This document shows, piece by piece, positions 23,401 through 34,635 of a stretch of 64,000 bases of DNA (positions within the stretch are counted from its first letter, which is position 1; each line of letters opens with the position of its first letter). Source of the stretch: Carya illinoinensis (Eukaryota > Streptophyta > Magnoliopsida > Fagales > Juglandaceae); contig NC_056757.1 of assembly GCF_018687715.1 (NCBI RefSeq), positions 27,075,501 to 27,139,500 on the forward strand, in the 5' to 3' direction. Below the pieces are notes generated by a model. The model had not been told where the DNA came from. It made no database searches and worked only from the letters and a program-made list of their open reading frames with translations. The position numbers and the translations under genes are program-made.

Positions 23401-25380
23401 TATGATGAGGATATTATTCTCATTTAGGATGACACGGCCACAGGAATGGGAAAAAAAAATCTATTTATTTAGTTGGTGCAAGGAATTGAACTAACAGTTG
23501 ATCATGTGTATAATAATATTGTTACTAACGCAGATTGATGGACCCTTCAAGGGGGTAATATTAGGCACTGCTAGTTGAAAACCAAGCAGGTACAAAATTG
23601 CATCTAACCTTCCAAGCATTTTCAAGACTCTGATCAGTATTCTCTGTATTAACTTTTAGAGCAAGTGAGCTGAGCAATTCTGCTTGTTGCATCAAGGCAA
23701 TTATCTTTGGGTCATCTTTCTTGAGATATGTACCTTGAATCCTGTCATTCTGAGCTGCTTTTGTGTTAAAAAAAAAAAAAATGGAAGAATAAGATTAAAT
23801 CTTGTAAAAGTTTGATAGAGGAAAACAAACAACCGACAGAAAACAGAATTGTCATGGTGAAAAATAGACCAGCATGGTGTGTCGGTCATATTAATAAAAA
23901 TGGTGTCCTATTCTAATACTTTTTGTCCAAATGTGCTTCTTAGGCTTTGAAAGAGCAATCTGAAGCACTAACAAAAAGACATTTCTATGAGCTAGATTAC
24001 CATCGTTGAAGTGATCCTTGTCATCATTGACATGATGTTGGGCTGCCAAGTCATTAACACTGTGGATGTTCTGAGCCAACACAGCAAAAGGAGCTCTCAG
24101 CTGCTGATTCATAGCTCCAGATTGCTTACGTAATCCGTCTCTTAAGGTGTAATTTTCTGTGATATCAGGGATGTAGGTTGGCCTGAAAGGTAAAAATAGT
24201 GAGTTCTACCCTGTTAAGCATAAATACGAATGGCATTTGTACATATACACATTCAACTTTTACTGTACCTAATCTTCTTTAGAGGTGCTGCAGTCTCAGC
24301 TCCATCTGTACCGAACCCATTTTGGGATACAACCCTTTTGTTGTTCATTTTAATGTATGAACCGGAATTCTCTTTTGGTTTGGCTTCATATTTTGCTCTC
24401 TTTTTGCACAGAGTGGAGAAACGGTTTTTCACCGCGTTATCCGTTCTGCAGAGGCAGCATGACAGAATAAAAACTTAAGCTTTATACTAACAGTAGAAAT
24501 ACATTTTGATTCTACAGAACGGGAAAGTCATCTTTATATACCTGCCTGAAACCACCTTTGCTATTTCCGTCCATCTGTTTCCAAATATCTTCTGAGCCTG
24601 CACATCCAGTAATGGATTAATGCTAATCAATGCGAGAAAAAAAGGTTGTGGTTATTCATTTTTAAGCTAAACACGAAAGATAGCAGAACTCCGTGACTGT
24701 AAATATGCTCTCAAATAATCACCCGAAAGATATAGAGATACTCATCAATTAGAGATGCATAAACTGAGCCTGTGACATTATATTACTTACGAAAACAGAG
24801 CATGAATTACCTCGCATAAGAGCATGTCTTCCTCCGGCGACCAGCCCCCTTTCTTGAAATCAGAATTCAAGTACGTGTACCACCTGCAATATAATGGTTG
24901 TCCATAGTAATAAAAAAATTAAAAAAAAATATTACAAATTTCAAAAGGATGGACAAAATGTCAAATATCAGTCCGAACTAACCTTCTTCTACACTGTCTG
25001 GTCGTTTTATCCTTGAACTTGGATGCAATAATCGTCCAACTGCTTTTTTACATAGATTGCAACCACCCAATTAAATCGCAATTAGAAGAACAAAAGACAT
25101 AAACGGAGATAAAGGAAACTGAGTTCGTACTTCCCCGTTCCATGAAGGCAAATTTGCTGGCGGAGTATATCATCCTCCTGCAAATCACATAACCTTATAT
25201 TTATCAGAACCAAACAAGAAACTGTTTTGATGATCGATAGATGAAACAGAGAGAAAGAGAGCAAAGGAAGAGAGAGAAAAACAAGGAAACCTCCTGACTC
25301 CATGTAACAATGTGGCGCTCCTTCTTCTTCGAATCTTCGTTTGCAGGCGACTTCTTCGTTTTCTTATTCATCTCGTGCAT
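20435..25380 (-). CDS. MYB124: R2R3-MYB transcription factor, FOUR LIPS/MYB88 (MYB124) type
   Basis: Twelve coding exons on the minus strand (25380-25291, 25177-25131, 25039-24983, 24883-24811, 24597-24542, 24445-24269, 24182-24001, 23757-23609, 23153-23026, 22897-22677, 22566-22421, 20545-20435) total 1437 nt and encode 478 residues with consistent phases and GT-AG borders. R2 has Trp at 27, 46 and 65. R3 has Trp at 78 and 98 and Phe at 117; the first R3 Trp is kept, unlike most R2R3-MYBs. Conserved later blocks include KKERHIVTWSQEED, LMQQAELLSSLA, ENAWKVLQDFL and the C-terminus CKRSLLHSL, all typical of FLP/MYB88. These nuclear regulators stop extra divisions of guard mother cells and act in root gravitropism and drought responses (family knowledge). 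An alternative in-frame Met is at residue 4. Intron 11 is 1.9 kb and holds a (TG)n tract near 21717-21734. Confidence 0.92.
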
Positions 25381-26079
25381 TGTTTTAGTGACTCTCAGTC
25401 TCTCACCCTGCTCTCTTTCTTTCTTTCTTCTCGGACGCTCTTCTCCCTTCCTCTTTATTAAAACCAACTTAGCATGCTAAAGCCAAAACCTTTTTGGAGT
25501 TACAGTAATCTACCATTAAAGTTAAACACCGTACGTTCCCTCTCTGTAACTTTCTTTGTTCCTTCCTTTCTTATCTTTACTGCTACTGTTTGGTTCAAAA
25601 CGGGGAACCGTAAGCACAATCCCAAAGCTCATACAAAAGTCCTACAGCCCCCCTACACTCTTAAAAAAATCGCCTTGGATTCTCAACTTTTCAGTCCACC
25701 TTTGTTCTTGCTGTTGCCTGGATTCGATCAAAATCACCACCGCCTAAATCAGAAGAACAAAAGGACAGAAGCAGAGTACGGTCAATACATTATCACCCAG
25801 TAGTTGTTTTGTGCGATTACATCCAAATATCCAAACAACAAGCTTTTTAGTTGGGTTTCTCGAAATCCGAGCCAGAAACGGTTTTTCGAAATGGGTATGT
25901 TCGTATATTCATACAGTGTAATAAAACAGAACGAATCTCAGTAATACGAACTTACAAATCTAAAAAAAACACTCGCTACAATACTATGGTGAAGGGTTGT
26001 TGGTGTTCTGGTCCTTTAGTGATCGACAGTTTCTGATATAGGAACGAATAAACTGATGATCTGCTGTTTCTGAAGCCTT

Positions 26080-26113
<34 letters not shown>

Positions 26114-27489
26114 ACTCTCTTGAACTTTTTGAAACGAGGGACATTGTGTGCGTTTTTTGTTTCCTCCCTATTTTTAATTTTCTCGAAAAATAATAAAAAT
26201 AATTTAAATCCACGAATTCTTGGTATAGTGCGCGGGTATGAGAGGAAGTTTGAAAAACAAACGATGAATTTCATGAGATCACATTAATGAATGGTGAAGT
26301 GGACTATACCCACCTTGCACATTAAAAAGTGTTCAAAATTTATATCTTTTTATGTGTTTTCTAGGAGGGAAAATCCCTACTCACATATCAAACTTTACTT
26401 TGTATATACATACCTAATGTAGAAATTAAAGTCTACATACCTAATTTACATTGAATGTTACGTTAACGTTCATATTTAGTAGGTTTAGTTATCACTTTCA
26501 AGTAAGACTTGTTTCTCCTACATTTGAACTTGGTGATTTTAAAGGGGATGTGATGATCTTCGTGACCTAAACTCTCCACACAGCTCAATATTTCATTTTC
26601 CTTTTTTTTTTTTTTTCACAAGATTCAATGCTCGTTTTGGTTACTTCCTTGCATATCCACCCAATCATGCATTTCAGCAAGTTTCATTTTTACTGTGCTT
26701 GAGGTTTGCTGGCTCCCCATGTGTCTTGGAGCGAGTAGTGACCACGCTCTGTAGTGATTGGGCAGTATGTCCAAGTGTGTTTATGTGAAAGTGGGGGTTG
26801 GGGGTGTTGATTCAGAGTGTGCATTTTGTGCTCATGCTCTAGGCGCTTTCTTCTTGTCATCTCCCCCATGATGTTGTGTGTGAATGAATGGCTGTGTGCG
26901 GAAATCATGAGACTGTGAATTCGAGTTTTGAAAGTTCAAAATTCTTTGGGAATTTTTTTATTTATTTTCTATCACGCAAATATGACAAACATCTTCTAAA
27001 GTAATTTGGATTTTTCTCAAGGAAGGAAAAACTAGATTTAGGAGATATTTAAGTAGAAAATTTTAATTCTCAAATTCTTATAAACATTTTATTAGACATG
27101 CACTATACACTGTCTTGATAATACAATAACTCTATACATATATTATTAGTCTTTATTGTGGGTGTTCATTAGTTTTCAGTTTCAATAATTTAAAACTCTT
27201 AATAAATATTAATGCTCTTTAATAGATTTTCTCCCCTCCTGATCTCTAGAAAATCAAGAGCCCAAGGTGGTTCCTCTATCAAGGGGGTATTTCATCTTCT
27301 TCTCTTGTATTTATGATTTAATTTCAATGCAACTTTGATTAACAAAATAATACTAATAATAATAATAATTTAAAAATATAAAGCATAAATACTTTCCATG
27401 ATCTTTTACACAATCTGATCTCTATTTAATTTATTTTCTTGATATATCATAAATAGTAATTGCGTAAAGTATTTGCTACGTCCAAGCAA
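25381..27489. other. Upstream region of the MYB gene, no other gene seen
   Basis: The first few hundred bases on the minus strand are probably 5' UTR and promoter of the MYB gene. A (CT)n tract lies at 26083-26112, a common feature of plant leaders and promoters. Frames at 25474-25803 and 26690-26908 show no recognisable domain. From 26900 on the sequence is AT-rich. Confidence 0.45.
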
Positions 27490-27501
27490 GTTAAACCTCA
27501 A

Positions 27502-27786
27502 TAATCACCAAGGTGGTAGTCCGGCCAATTGATACGAGTTGGTATTTCATAACTTCGAGGTCAAGAGTTAGAGTCAGGACATTAGTTGAAACTATTTGTA
27601 ATAATAAAACCCCACCTTTAAGCTATAGGATAAGCTTTGAACCAGTTAAATATTTTGGGTGTGCCGTGGAGATGGATTTGCCCTTGGAGCAATAGCTATA
27701 GTTCAAATTAAAAATTCCACAACAGGGAGGGACTCTTATGATTATGCCTATAAAGCTATATTGGTTGCCCCCACCTCTCATTTTGC

Positions 27787-27816
<30 letters not shown>
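27502..27816 (+). mobile_element. tRNA-type SINE with poly-A tail
   Basis: The insert is flanked by a perfect 12-bp target duplication, GTTAAACCTCAA, at 27490-27501 and 27817-27828, and ends in a 28-A tail (27788-27815). The 5' part has the layout of an RNA polymerase III promoter: a box A-like GGTGGTAGTCCGGCCAATTG near 27511, and a box B-like GAGTTAGAGTC near 27563, one base from GAGTTCGAGTC. Length (315 bp), tail and duplication are those of a plant SINE. Small frames inside are not genes. Confidence 0.8.
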
Positions 27817-27817
<1 letters not shown>

Positions 27818-28020
27818 TTAAACCTCAAGAACAAATAACGAAAAAAAGAAAGAAAGTACATATAGTTATATTTGTTTCAATGTATTTAATGAGTTCCTAT
27901 AAAGTTAAAACTATCGTCTAAGAGCACTAATAGTGAAATAGCTATAGTTAAAGTTTGGCCAAAGTTTAGCTAAGTTGCATAAATTATATTTACACCAAAC
28001 TCAATAAATGAACAATATTT

Positions 28021-28458
28021 TTAACCAACACCAAACTCATTGGGCAAATCTGTCCAGCTCAAGTTGCTAACCAAATCATATAATTTTGGCCATAAAACAT
28101 TCCTTCCAAATAAGGCTATTCCAGAACCCATAAAACCTATCGGGACCAACTCAGGCCGATCGAAATCGGTATAGAATCGGTCTGTCAACAGTTGAATTTG
28201 GCCAAACTGATGTCCAGCAGTTCGGTCCAAGTTTGAGTCTGGATCGGACCACTGAACAGATCAATAGTTAAAATGTTTTTTTTTTAATTATACATATATG
28301 AAATGATCTCATTTCACTTAAATGAATAAAACGACATGGTTTTGAGACTTAGTGTTTGAAAAAAATATAAAGCCAAACGGTGCCATTTCACTCTAGGGTT
28401 ACGCACTCTTCTTTAGATCTTCTTCCTCATTTCACATTTCTCATTTGACAGTGTTGTT

Positions 28459-28501
<43 letters not shown>

Positions 28502-28721
28502 GCAGCATTCACTATCTCTCACCGCAGCGTCATCGCATGCAGGGCCACCTCCATCACCACCGAAGATGCCAACAAACCGACCAGAGTTGCACCAAGATCG
28601 ATGTCAATGATTTTCTCCCCTTCACCGATTGGTTTTGGTTGAGATTTACAACTTTCCAAGATTTCAGTTGAGTTTTAGTTTTGTCCAAAAACTGCACCGA
28701 ACGATTCGGTTTTCACCCCTA
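28021..28721. mobile_element. hAT-like remnant inside the Harbinger-like element
   Basis: The right end reads (reverse complement) TAGGGGTGAAAACCGAATCG at 28721-28702, a typical hAT terminus. ATCGG and CCGAT motifs recur around 28140-28250. No matching left terminus or 8-bp duplication was found, so the left border is uncertain. The interior has AGGGTTACG, a (CT)n tract (28461-28498) and an ATG-led frame rich in Thr, Ser and Arg, again like a captured gene leader. Confidence 0.35.
28461..28498 (+). repeat. (CT)n microsatellite
   Basis: Nineteen CT/TC units inside the hAT-like remnant. Confidence 0.9.
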
Positions 28722-29226
28722 CTTCTAGATGAAAAGCAATCTTGCTGAAGAGATGATTTTGCTTAGCTTATGAAAACCTGATATATGAAGCACTCAAGAT
28801 GCCTGATACCTCCCTTATATTTTATTTGAATAATAAATGAATAATCTAGTCCCAAAAGGCCTTGCATTTTAACAACCTTCTTGTACACAGTCCTGTAGTT
28901 ATTTGGTTTTTGTCTTCCCATAATCCCTAAGAATAAAAACAAAGAATGTTCTTCCCTTTTCTCACAAAACCTAAAACCTATTTGTGAAAGAAATCACATT
29001 CAATCCAAGTAATTAGAACTAAATACTTGATAACGAATAAATATTTAAATTACAATTAGAATTAAAATAAATGAAAATGCCAAAATGAATATTTTAATAA
29101 AATAGTGATAAATTTAGAGAGTTTGTTATTAATTTGTTGTTCTTAAAATGTGACTAGCTAAATTTATAAAAGTAAATTTACTAATCAAATTTTGGCCAAA
29201 CTTTGGTTAGGCCACTACTAATACTC

Positions 29227-31289
29227 TAGTCTGGTAGAATGAAGCCAACCAGCCTTATTGGCAACGCAACCAAAGCTATACGTAGGAGATAGAAAAGTGC
29301 TGCCTTTTATATAATATGTATTTTTTTTTTCTAATCAAGTTTCATATATATATATATATAATATATATATATATTAAACAATTACAAAATACAAGAGTCT
29401 AAAGGGTGGGAGGCTTAGAGCGGTTTTTTTGTAGTCCGATAAATGGACTATGACACTACTATGACTAAAAGTCGCAATAGATTGTGTTGTGCTGTACTTT
29501 GCTAGTCCAGTTTGGTTGAAAAAATGCCCACTTCCTTTTCCTCACAATCTTTAGTTAGAATAAGCGGTACTATAAGAAAACAGCATCCAGTAGATAATAT
29601 GATACTCCGACGAATAGCCGTGGCTGTGAAGGCGTGTGAGAATCATGCAACATTACTGGTGAGATGACGTTTATTGGATCTATAAAATCCAAGGCCGCTA
29701 ATCCCATTTCTATAGCTAGCTCATGGCAACAGAAAATGTACCGTGACACGGTGGTTGGTGAGTCTTGTGGAGTTGTACATGATGGTCGAAGGTGGCTAGA
29801 AATCAATAAATCAACCCATCTCCATGTTATTTTCAAAAAATAAAGGGAAAGATTGAACAAAAGCTGATAAACATCTTTGTAAAGTATCGAAAAAGAGGGG
29901 AGGAGGAGCCAAAGCTACAACCTCCATCTGGACAGCAAAGGGACGATCTTAAGTGATGGGTTCTAGAAAAACTTATCAAAAAGAGAGGAAAAAAAAAAAA
30001 GAAAAAGAAAAAGGAAACTCCTCTCGAGTTCATATAACATGTATTCATACTGCCTTTTATATGGTCCATCGATTTTGGGCTAACCTAGTTTAACAAGTAA
30101 TTAAAAATAATTAGTTAGTGTTTAAAATAATAATAATAATAATAATAATAACAGATTAGTTATGCCCTAAAAATATGGGAAGAATAGTTGCCCATCATAA
30201 TTTATTAATTCTCTCTCAAATAGAATTATTCTAAAACTAATTTTAAATTTTGGGAGTTATTAGAATTAACATGTTGGGCGGACAGAGTTTTCTTCTAAAT
30301 TTGCGTGGACAAGTGTTCTTTAGAAGAGTTTGATCTAACTGTCCCAAGTTAATAGTGTATTACTTTAGGTCTAAAATCTTAAAAAAGAGAGTTATAAAAA
30401 ATTGCAATTAACCACCGAAATCTACAACACTTCATGAAAGTTTAAAGCTAGGGGTTCTTTTAAGCCTATTTCTCATTACTATAACCAAGAATCTCCCATA
30501 GTACCATATAATATACTTTACCATATATTTTAGATGAGATGGTCTCAAACTTTCGGTTTAGGTACAAACTTTCACAGTTTTTTTTTTTTTTTTTGAGAGA
30601 AAGATACTTCACAGTTTATTGGTTAACCAAACGGTTTTTACCTACCACGAGGATAAAAAAGAGATACATCATGATCTGCCACGCGACATTAAAGAAAAAA
30701 AATCAATCTTTTACAGCTTGCCTTTAAACAAATTATCTGGAAATGGTGGATACCCATTGTTATGGCCATCTCATTGTGTCACTTTCTTGACAGCAAAATC
30801 TCCCTCCAATTAATGGACCTATCTATTGTTTCAACTAACAAATTAATCATATTTTTATATATCATATATCATATATATAATATAGTAGTAGTACTGATCT
30901 TGCATGTGGGCCATGTACTATTTCCGAAGAGAATATGAATTAATACATGATCCACAAACTTTTTTTTTAGAAAAAAAAAAGAAAAAAATTTGTGTCAAAT
31001 AATTGATAGAGAAATTAAAATAATAACTAAATTTTTAATTATTTAATTAAATGGGTGAAGTTTAGAATCAAGATTCGAACCATTTTAAATGTTCTGATGC
31101 CATGTGAATTATAACTATTTATCCTAAAAATTTAAATTTATAAACAAGGAGAGAGTAGATAAATTTTTATTATTTATTTTATATTTTAACAACAATAGAA
31201 TATCTACATAATTAATAAACAGTAGTACCATTAAATCATGAGAAAAACAAGTTGATGTTAAAAATTAGGAATACATGATGGTGGAGGGG

Positions 31290-31324
<35 letters not shown>

Positions 31325-32085
31325 GGAGGCCAGGGGAGGGAACGTCGGTACGTGATATATATTTGTCCAAATTAAAGAAGCAAGAAGCCATCAAAGAGCA
31401 AGACGACCCAGCAAAAGTCCGACCTTGTGGAACCCTATCTATGCAAAAGCTAATTTTCCTACATCGATCTCCCAAACCTTTTAAAAGTTCAAACCCCCTG
31501 CCCCCTTATTTTCAAAGACAAAATCCAAAAAGAAAAACAATATATAATATATATGAAATCCTATGCCTAGCTAGCTATCTTAATTTTGTCATTTTTCGGT
31601 TATTGATTGTACATGAATTCCTTGATTGGCTGCATATATATATAAAATTTAAGTCTTTTTTTCGCTGTTAGATAGTTTGGATGATATGTAAAAGTTTAAA
31701 GTAACGAGTTACTTATTTCTAAACGCGTTTTCCTAAAGCTAGTCTTTGACGAATTACAGTACTATTTTAACATAAAGTATTGTCTGTATATAGTATTCTG
31801 TTAATGCATATATGGGTCCATAATGAGTTGTCCAAAAATGTCTATATATATGTGCTTAAATTGCTTCTAGCCTCCCCCAAATGCTTTCATTATATATGTA
31901 CTTCATGGACCTACCTGCAGCTTGCATGCATTATTATCATCGCGTCCAAAATTTTGAGAGATCTCTAGAGATATGCTGAACTAGGTGCATACATAATATT
32001 CATGCATTGAAACAAGATCCACATATTAGTACTCTTTACAACAATTTAGATTGCGTTTAGATGTTGAACTGAGCTAAGTTCTTTA
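29227..32085. other. Intergenic, AT-rich, no gene recognised
   Basis: It contains (AT)n at about 29344-29375 and 31295-31320, (AAT)n at about 30124-30151 and several poly-A/T runs. The frame at 31321-31671 starts in balanced-composition sequence (to about 31530) but shows no domain I know. No RNA gene is seen. Confidence 0.45.
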
Positions 32086-33029
32086 GAACATTCCCATTCG
32101 GTACCGCATATTCCCTTTATCTTTATAATTTAAGGAAAATTTTACGGTTTTGAACGAAAAACACCTTCCACCCAATCTCTAAAATGGGGATGACATTTAT
32201 GGATGCTATAGAAGTTTCCCATATTTGGGGATTCATTATACATCCTCAAATCTTATTTTTCAACGCAGCCATCTGCATTATACAGACCTTAGCCACGCCA
32301 TCGTCACGTCCTCCCTTCTCCCTCTGTATGAAACTCAGCAAACCAACAAATTCTCCTCTGTTCCAACCATCCAAAAACAGATCATGCCACCGTATGAAAC
32401 TCAGCAAACCACCAGATACACCATGAAGTGAAGCCGCCACCGTGGGTCAACTGAGATCCATCGTCGCCAGCCTCGAGTCAGTCCAGTTCTACCACCGACA
32501 ACATCAATTTTAAGTGGGTAATGGATGGTTAATGAGAGAGAAAAAATCAACGCTAATGGACTTGAGGTAGAGCATTTTCTTCCTAAACTGCAAAAGGTGA
32601 AGGTTGGATTGATGGGGAAAAGAGAGAGTTAAGCGGAAGAGAGAGTTGCATTGAAAGAAAAAAATTTGGGAAGTGGACGCTTCTTGGGTCAGGAAGTGAA
32701 GCAAAGTCATAGTGGGGAGAATGGAAACAAGATTTCGAATGGGAAGAAGAAAAAGTGAACGAGGAATTCGAGTATAAGCATAAGGATTCTTACACCATTT
32801 TTTTTTTTTTTGGAATAAAATGTGATATTTGAAAAGAAAGAGAATAAGGCAAAACAAGCAATTGGCCATTACATTAGAAAATGCACATATTAAAAAAATT
32901 ATTATTTTTATAATACAAATTTTGGTTTGAAAAATAATATTGTATTGAGTAGTCAAAATTATATAAATATTTAGTAGAAAGTGATGTTTGAAAAGAAGAT
33001 AATAAGACAAAAGAGTTAGTAGTTAAGAT

Positions 33030-34430
33030 TGTTGAACCCAAGGTTTCAAGTTTTGTGTAATTATATATATACACATGAATTTTGATGATAACAAATGAAT
33101 TCAAAGAATAAAGAAGTCTCAAGCTCAAGTTGTCTACACAATGGAGTCAAGCACATCAAGGAAACAAGCATAAGCAAGAAGGGAATAAGTTCACATTAAA
33201 GTTATAGAGTAATGTTGTAAATCTCTTCAAAATTCGAAATTAGGATTAATGCTCAAAATTAATATTTTATCATAAAGCATTAAAATACATTTTCCACGTG
33301 TGCATGAATATTTTTGAAAATTAAATTTGAAAATTTTGAAAGATGATTGATTGTCATCTTTTACATACACATGCCTTGATTAAAGGGTTGAACTTTGAAA
33401 ATATTAAAGATGATTAATTGTCATCTTTCACATGTGTATGTTTTATTTGAATATTTTCAAAAGTGATTGATGCTTTTTTTGACTTATGCAAGAAGTAGAT
33501 GATTTTGTTTGAAATATTTGAAAAGTAAAGTGTGCTCCTTTTGTCATATGCAAAAAGTAAAAAAATAGATTTGATTTTTTTGAAAAGTAAAGTGTGTTCC
33601 TTTTGTCATATGCAAATAGTAAAAGATTAGGTTTGATTTTTTTGAAAAGTAAAGTGTGCTCATTTTGTCATATGCAAAAAGTAAAAGATTAGATTTGAAG
33701 TTTTTGAAAAATGAATGATGTTGTCTTTGACAATTGAAAAAGAATAACTTTTTATTTGAATTTTTTGAAAAAGTGAATGATGTTGTCTTTGGCATGTGAA
33801 TCTTTTTAAATTTGAATATGAAGTCTCATATGCCTATAAATAGATCATTTGAGAGCTTCACATTTACAACATCAAGAGCATACAACATTCATTCAAAGCT
33901 TTCATTCTCTCTTCTCTAAGCATTGAGCCTTAATCCTTGTTCATTTTGAGAGATATAGTTTCTGCTGTATTGTTCTTATTTCACTCATTGAGGAGTGTTT
34001 TCTGATAACCTACCCACTATCAGCTCTTGTATCAGGAAAAGGGTGTGTATAACCCTTGTGCGTGTAGAAAGTATTCTACACGGGAAATAGTTGAATCACC
34101 ACGTGTAAGGTGATTACAAGTGTAGAGGGTGTTCTACACGGATCCTTTGTAGCAATGTTGTTCAAAAGTGTAATAGGTTTCTATCTCCACCTGAAGAAGG
34201 TTGAATAGTGAATTTGGGAATTCTCAAGGAATAGCTTGAGGCGAGGACGTAGGCAGTGGGGCCGAACCTCTTTAACATACTGAGTTTGCTTCTCTCTTAC
34301 CCTTACTCTTTATATTTATTACTATTTCATATTTTGTTTATATTTTATATTATATATTTGATTTTATAATTGTTATTTTTTTAATACAACTCAATTCACC
34401 CTCCCTCTTATGTTAGTCATCTGGGCAACA
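33030..34430 (+). repeat. Solo LTR, 1.4 kb, Copia (possibly Sirevirus-type)
   Basis: It begins TGTTGAACCCAAGG and ends CTGGGCAACA (TGTTG/CAACA inverted ends) and is flanked by the perfect 5-bp duplication AAGAT at 33025-33029 and 34431-34435. No second LTR or internal domain exists, so it is a solo LTR left by recombination. A TATAAATA box lies at 33834-33841. The motif GAGGACGTAGGCA near 34240 and the inverted CACCACGTGTAAGGTG near 34097 recall Sirevirus LTRs; that assignment is tentative. Confidence 0.8.
33518..33700 (+). repeat. Tandem repeat of about 63 bp inside the solo LTR
   Basis: Three near-identical units begin TTTGAAAAGTAAAGTGTG and contain TTTTGTCATATGCAAA. Two more diverged units follow to about 33790. 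It lies upstream of the LTR TATA box, where retrotransposons often carry enhancer repeats. Confidence 0.75.
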
Positions 34431-34635
34431 AAGATTATAAATAGAAGTGAGATTAAAAAAAAAAGTAATAAAAAATGAATAGAGAAATATTATTTAATAG
34501 AATAGAGATAGAGATGAGGAATGATGTAGGAGGTTTTTAGAAGATGAATAAAATTTAGATATAAATTTGAGAGAATGTGATTTTGAATTAAATTATAGGA
34601 AATTTTATGAGGATCCGAATGTGAATGCTCTTATA

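Larger units (their letters stand above)
27922..29226. mobile_element. PIF/Harbinger-like non-autonomous element, 1.3 kb
   Basis: The ends are inverted repeats: GAGCACTAATAGTG on the left, and as reverse complement of the right end GAGTATTAGTAGTG; both continue into AAAGTTTGGCCAAA. The flanks are TAA (27919-27921) and TAG (29227-29229), an imperfect TWA-type duplication. GAGCA-type ends with 3-bp TWA duplications fit PIF/Harbinger. No transposase is visible. The centre contains a second, hAT-like remnant. Confidence 0.6.
32086..34630. mobile_element. PIF/Harbinger-like element interrupted by a solo LTR
   Basis: The termini are GAACATTCCCATTCGGTACC and, as reverse complement of the right end, GAGCATTCACATTCGGATCC. 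The flanking TTA at 32083-32085 and 34631-34633 is the 3-bp duplication of PIF/Harbinger elements. Without the inserted LTR it is about 1.14 kb and has no transposase frame, so it is non-autonomous. Its left part contains an 18-bp direct repeat (ATGAAACTCAGCAAACCA near 32327 and 32393). Confidence 0.75.

Noticed and set aside
27510..27580. tRNA gene
   Set aside because: Box A- and box B-like motifs occur, but no cloverleaf can be formed, and the poly-A tail and duplication show a SINE.
33518..33790. CRISPR-like array
   Set aside because: The repeats are contiguous tandem copies without unique spacers, inside a plant LTR.
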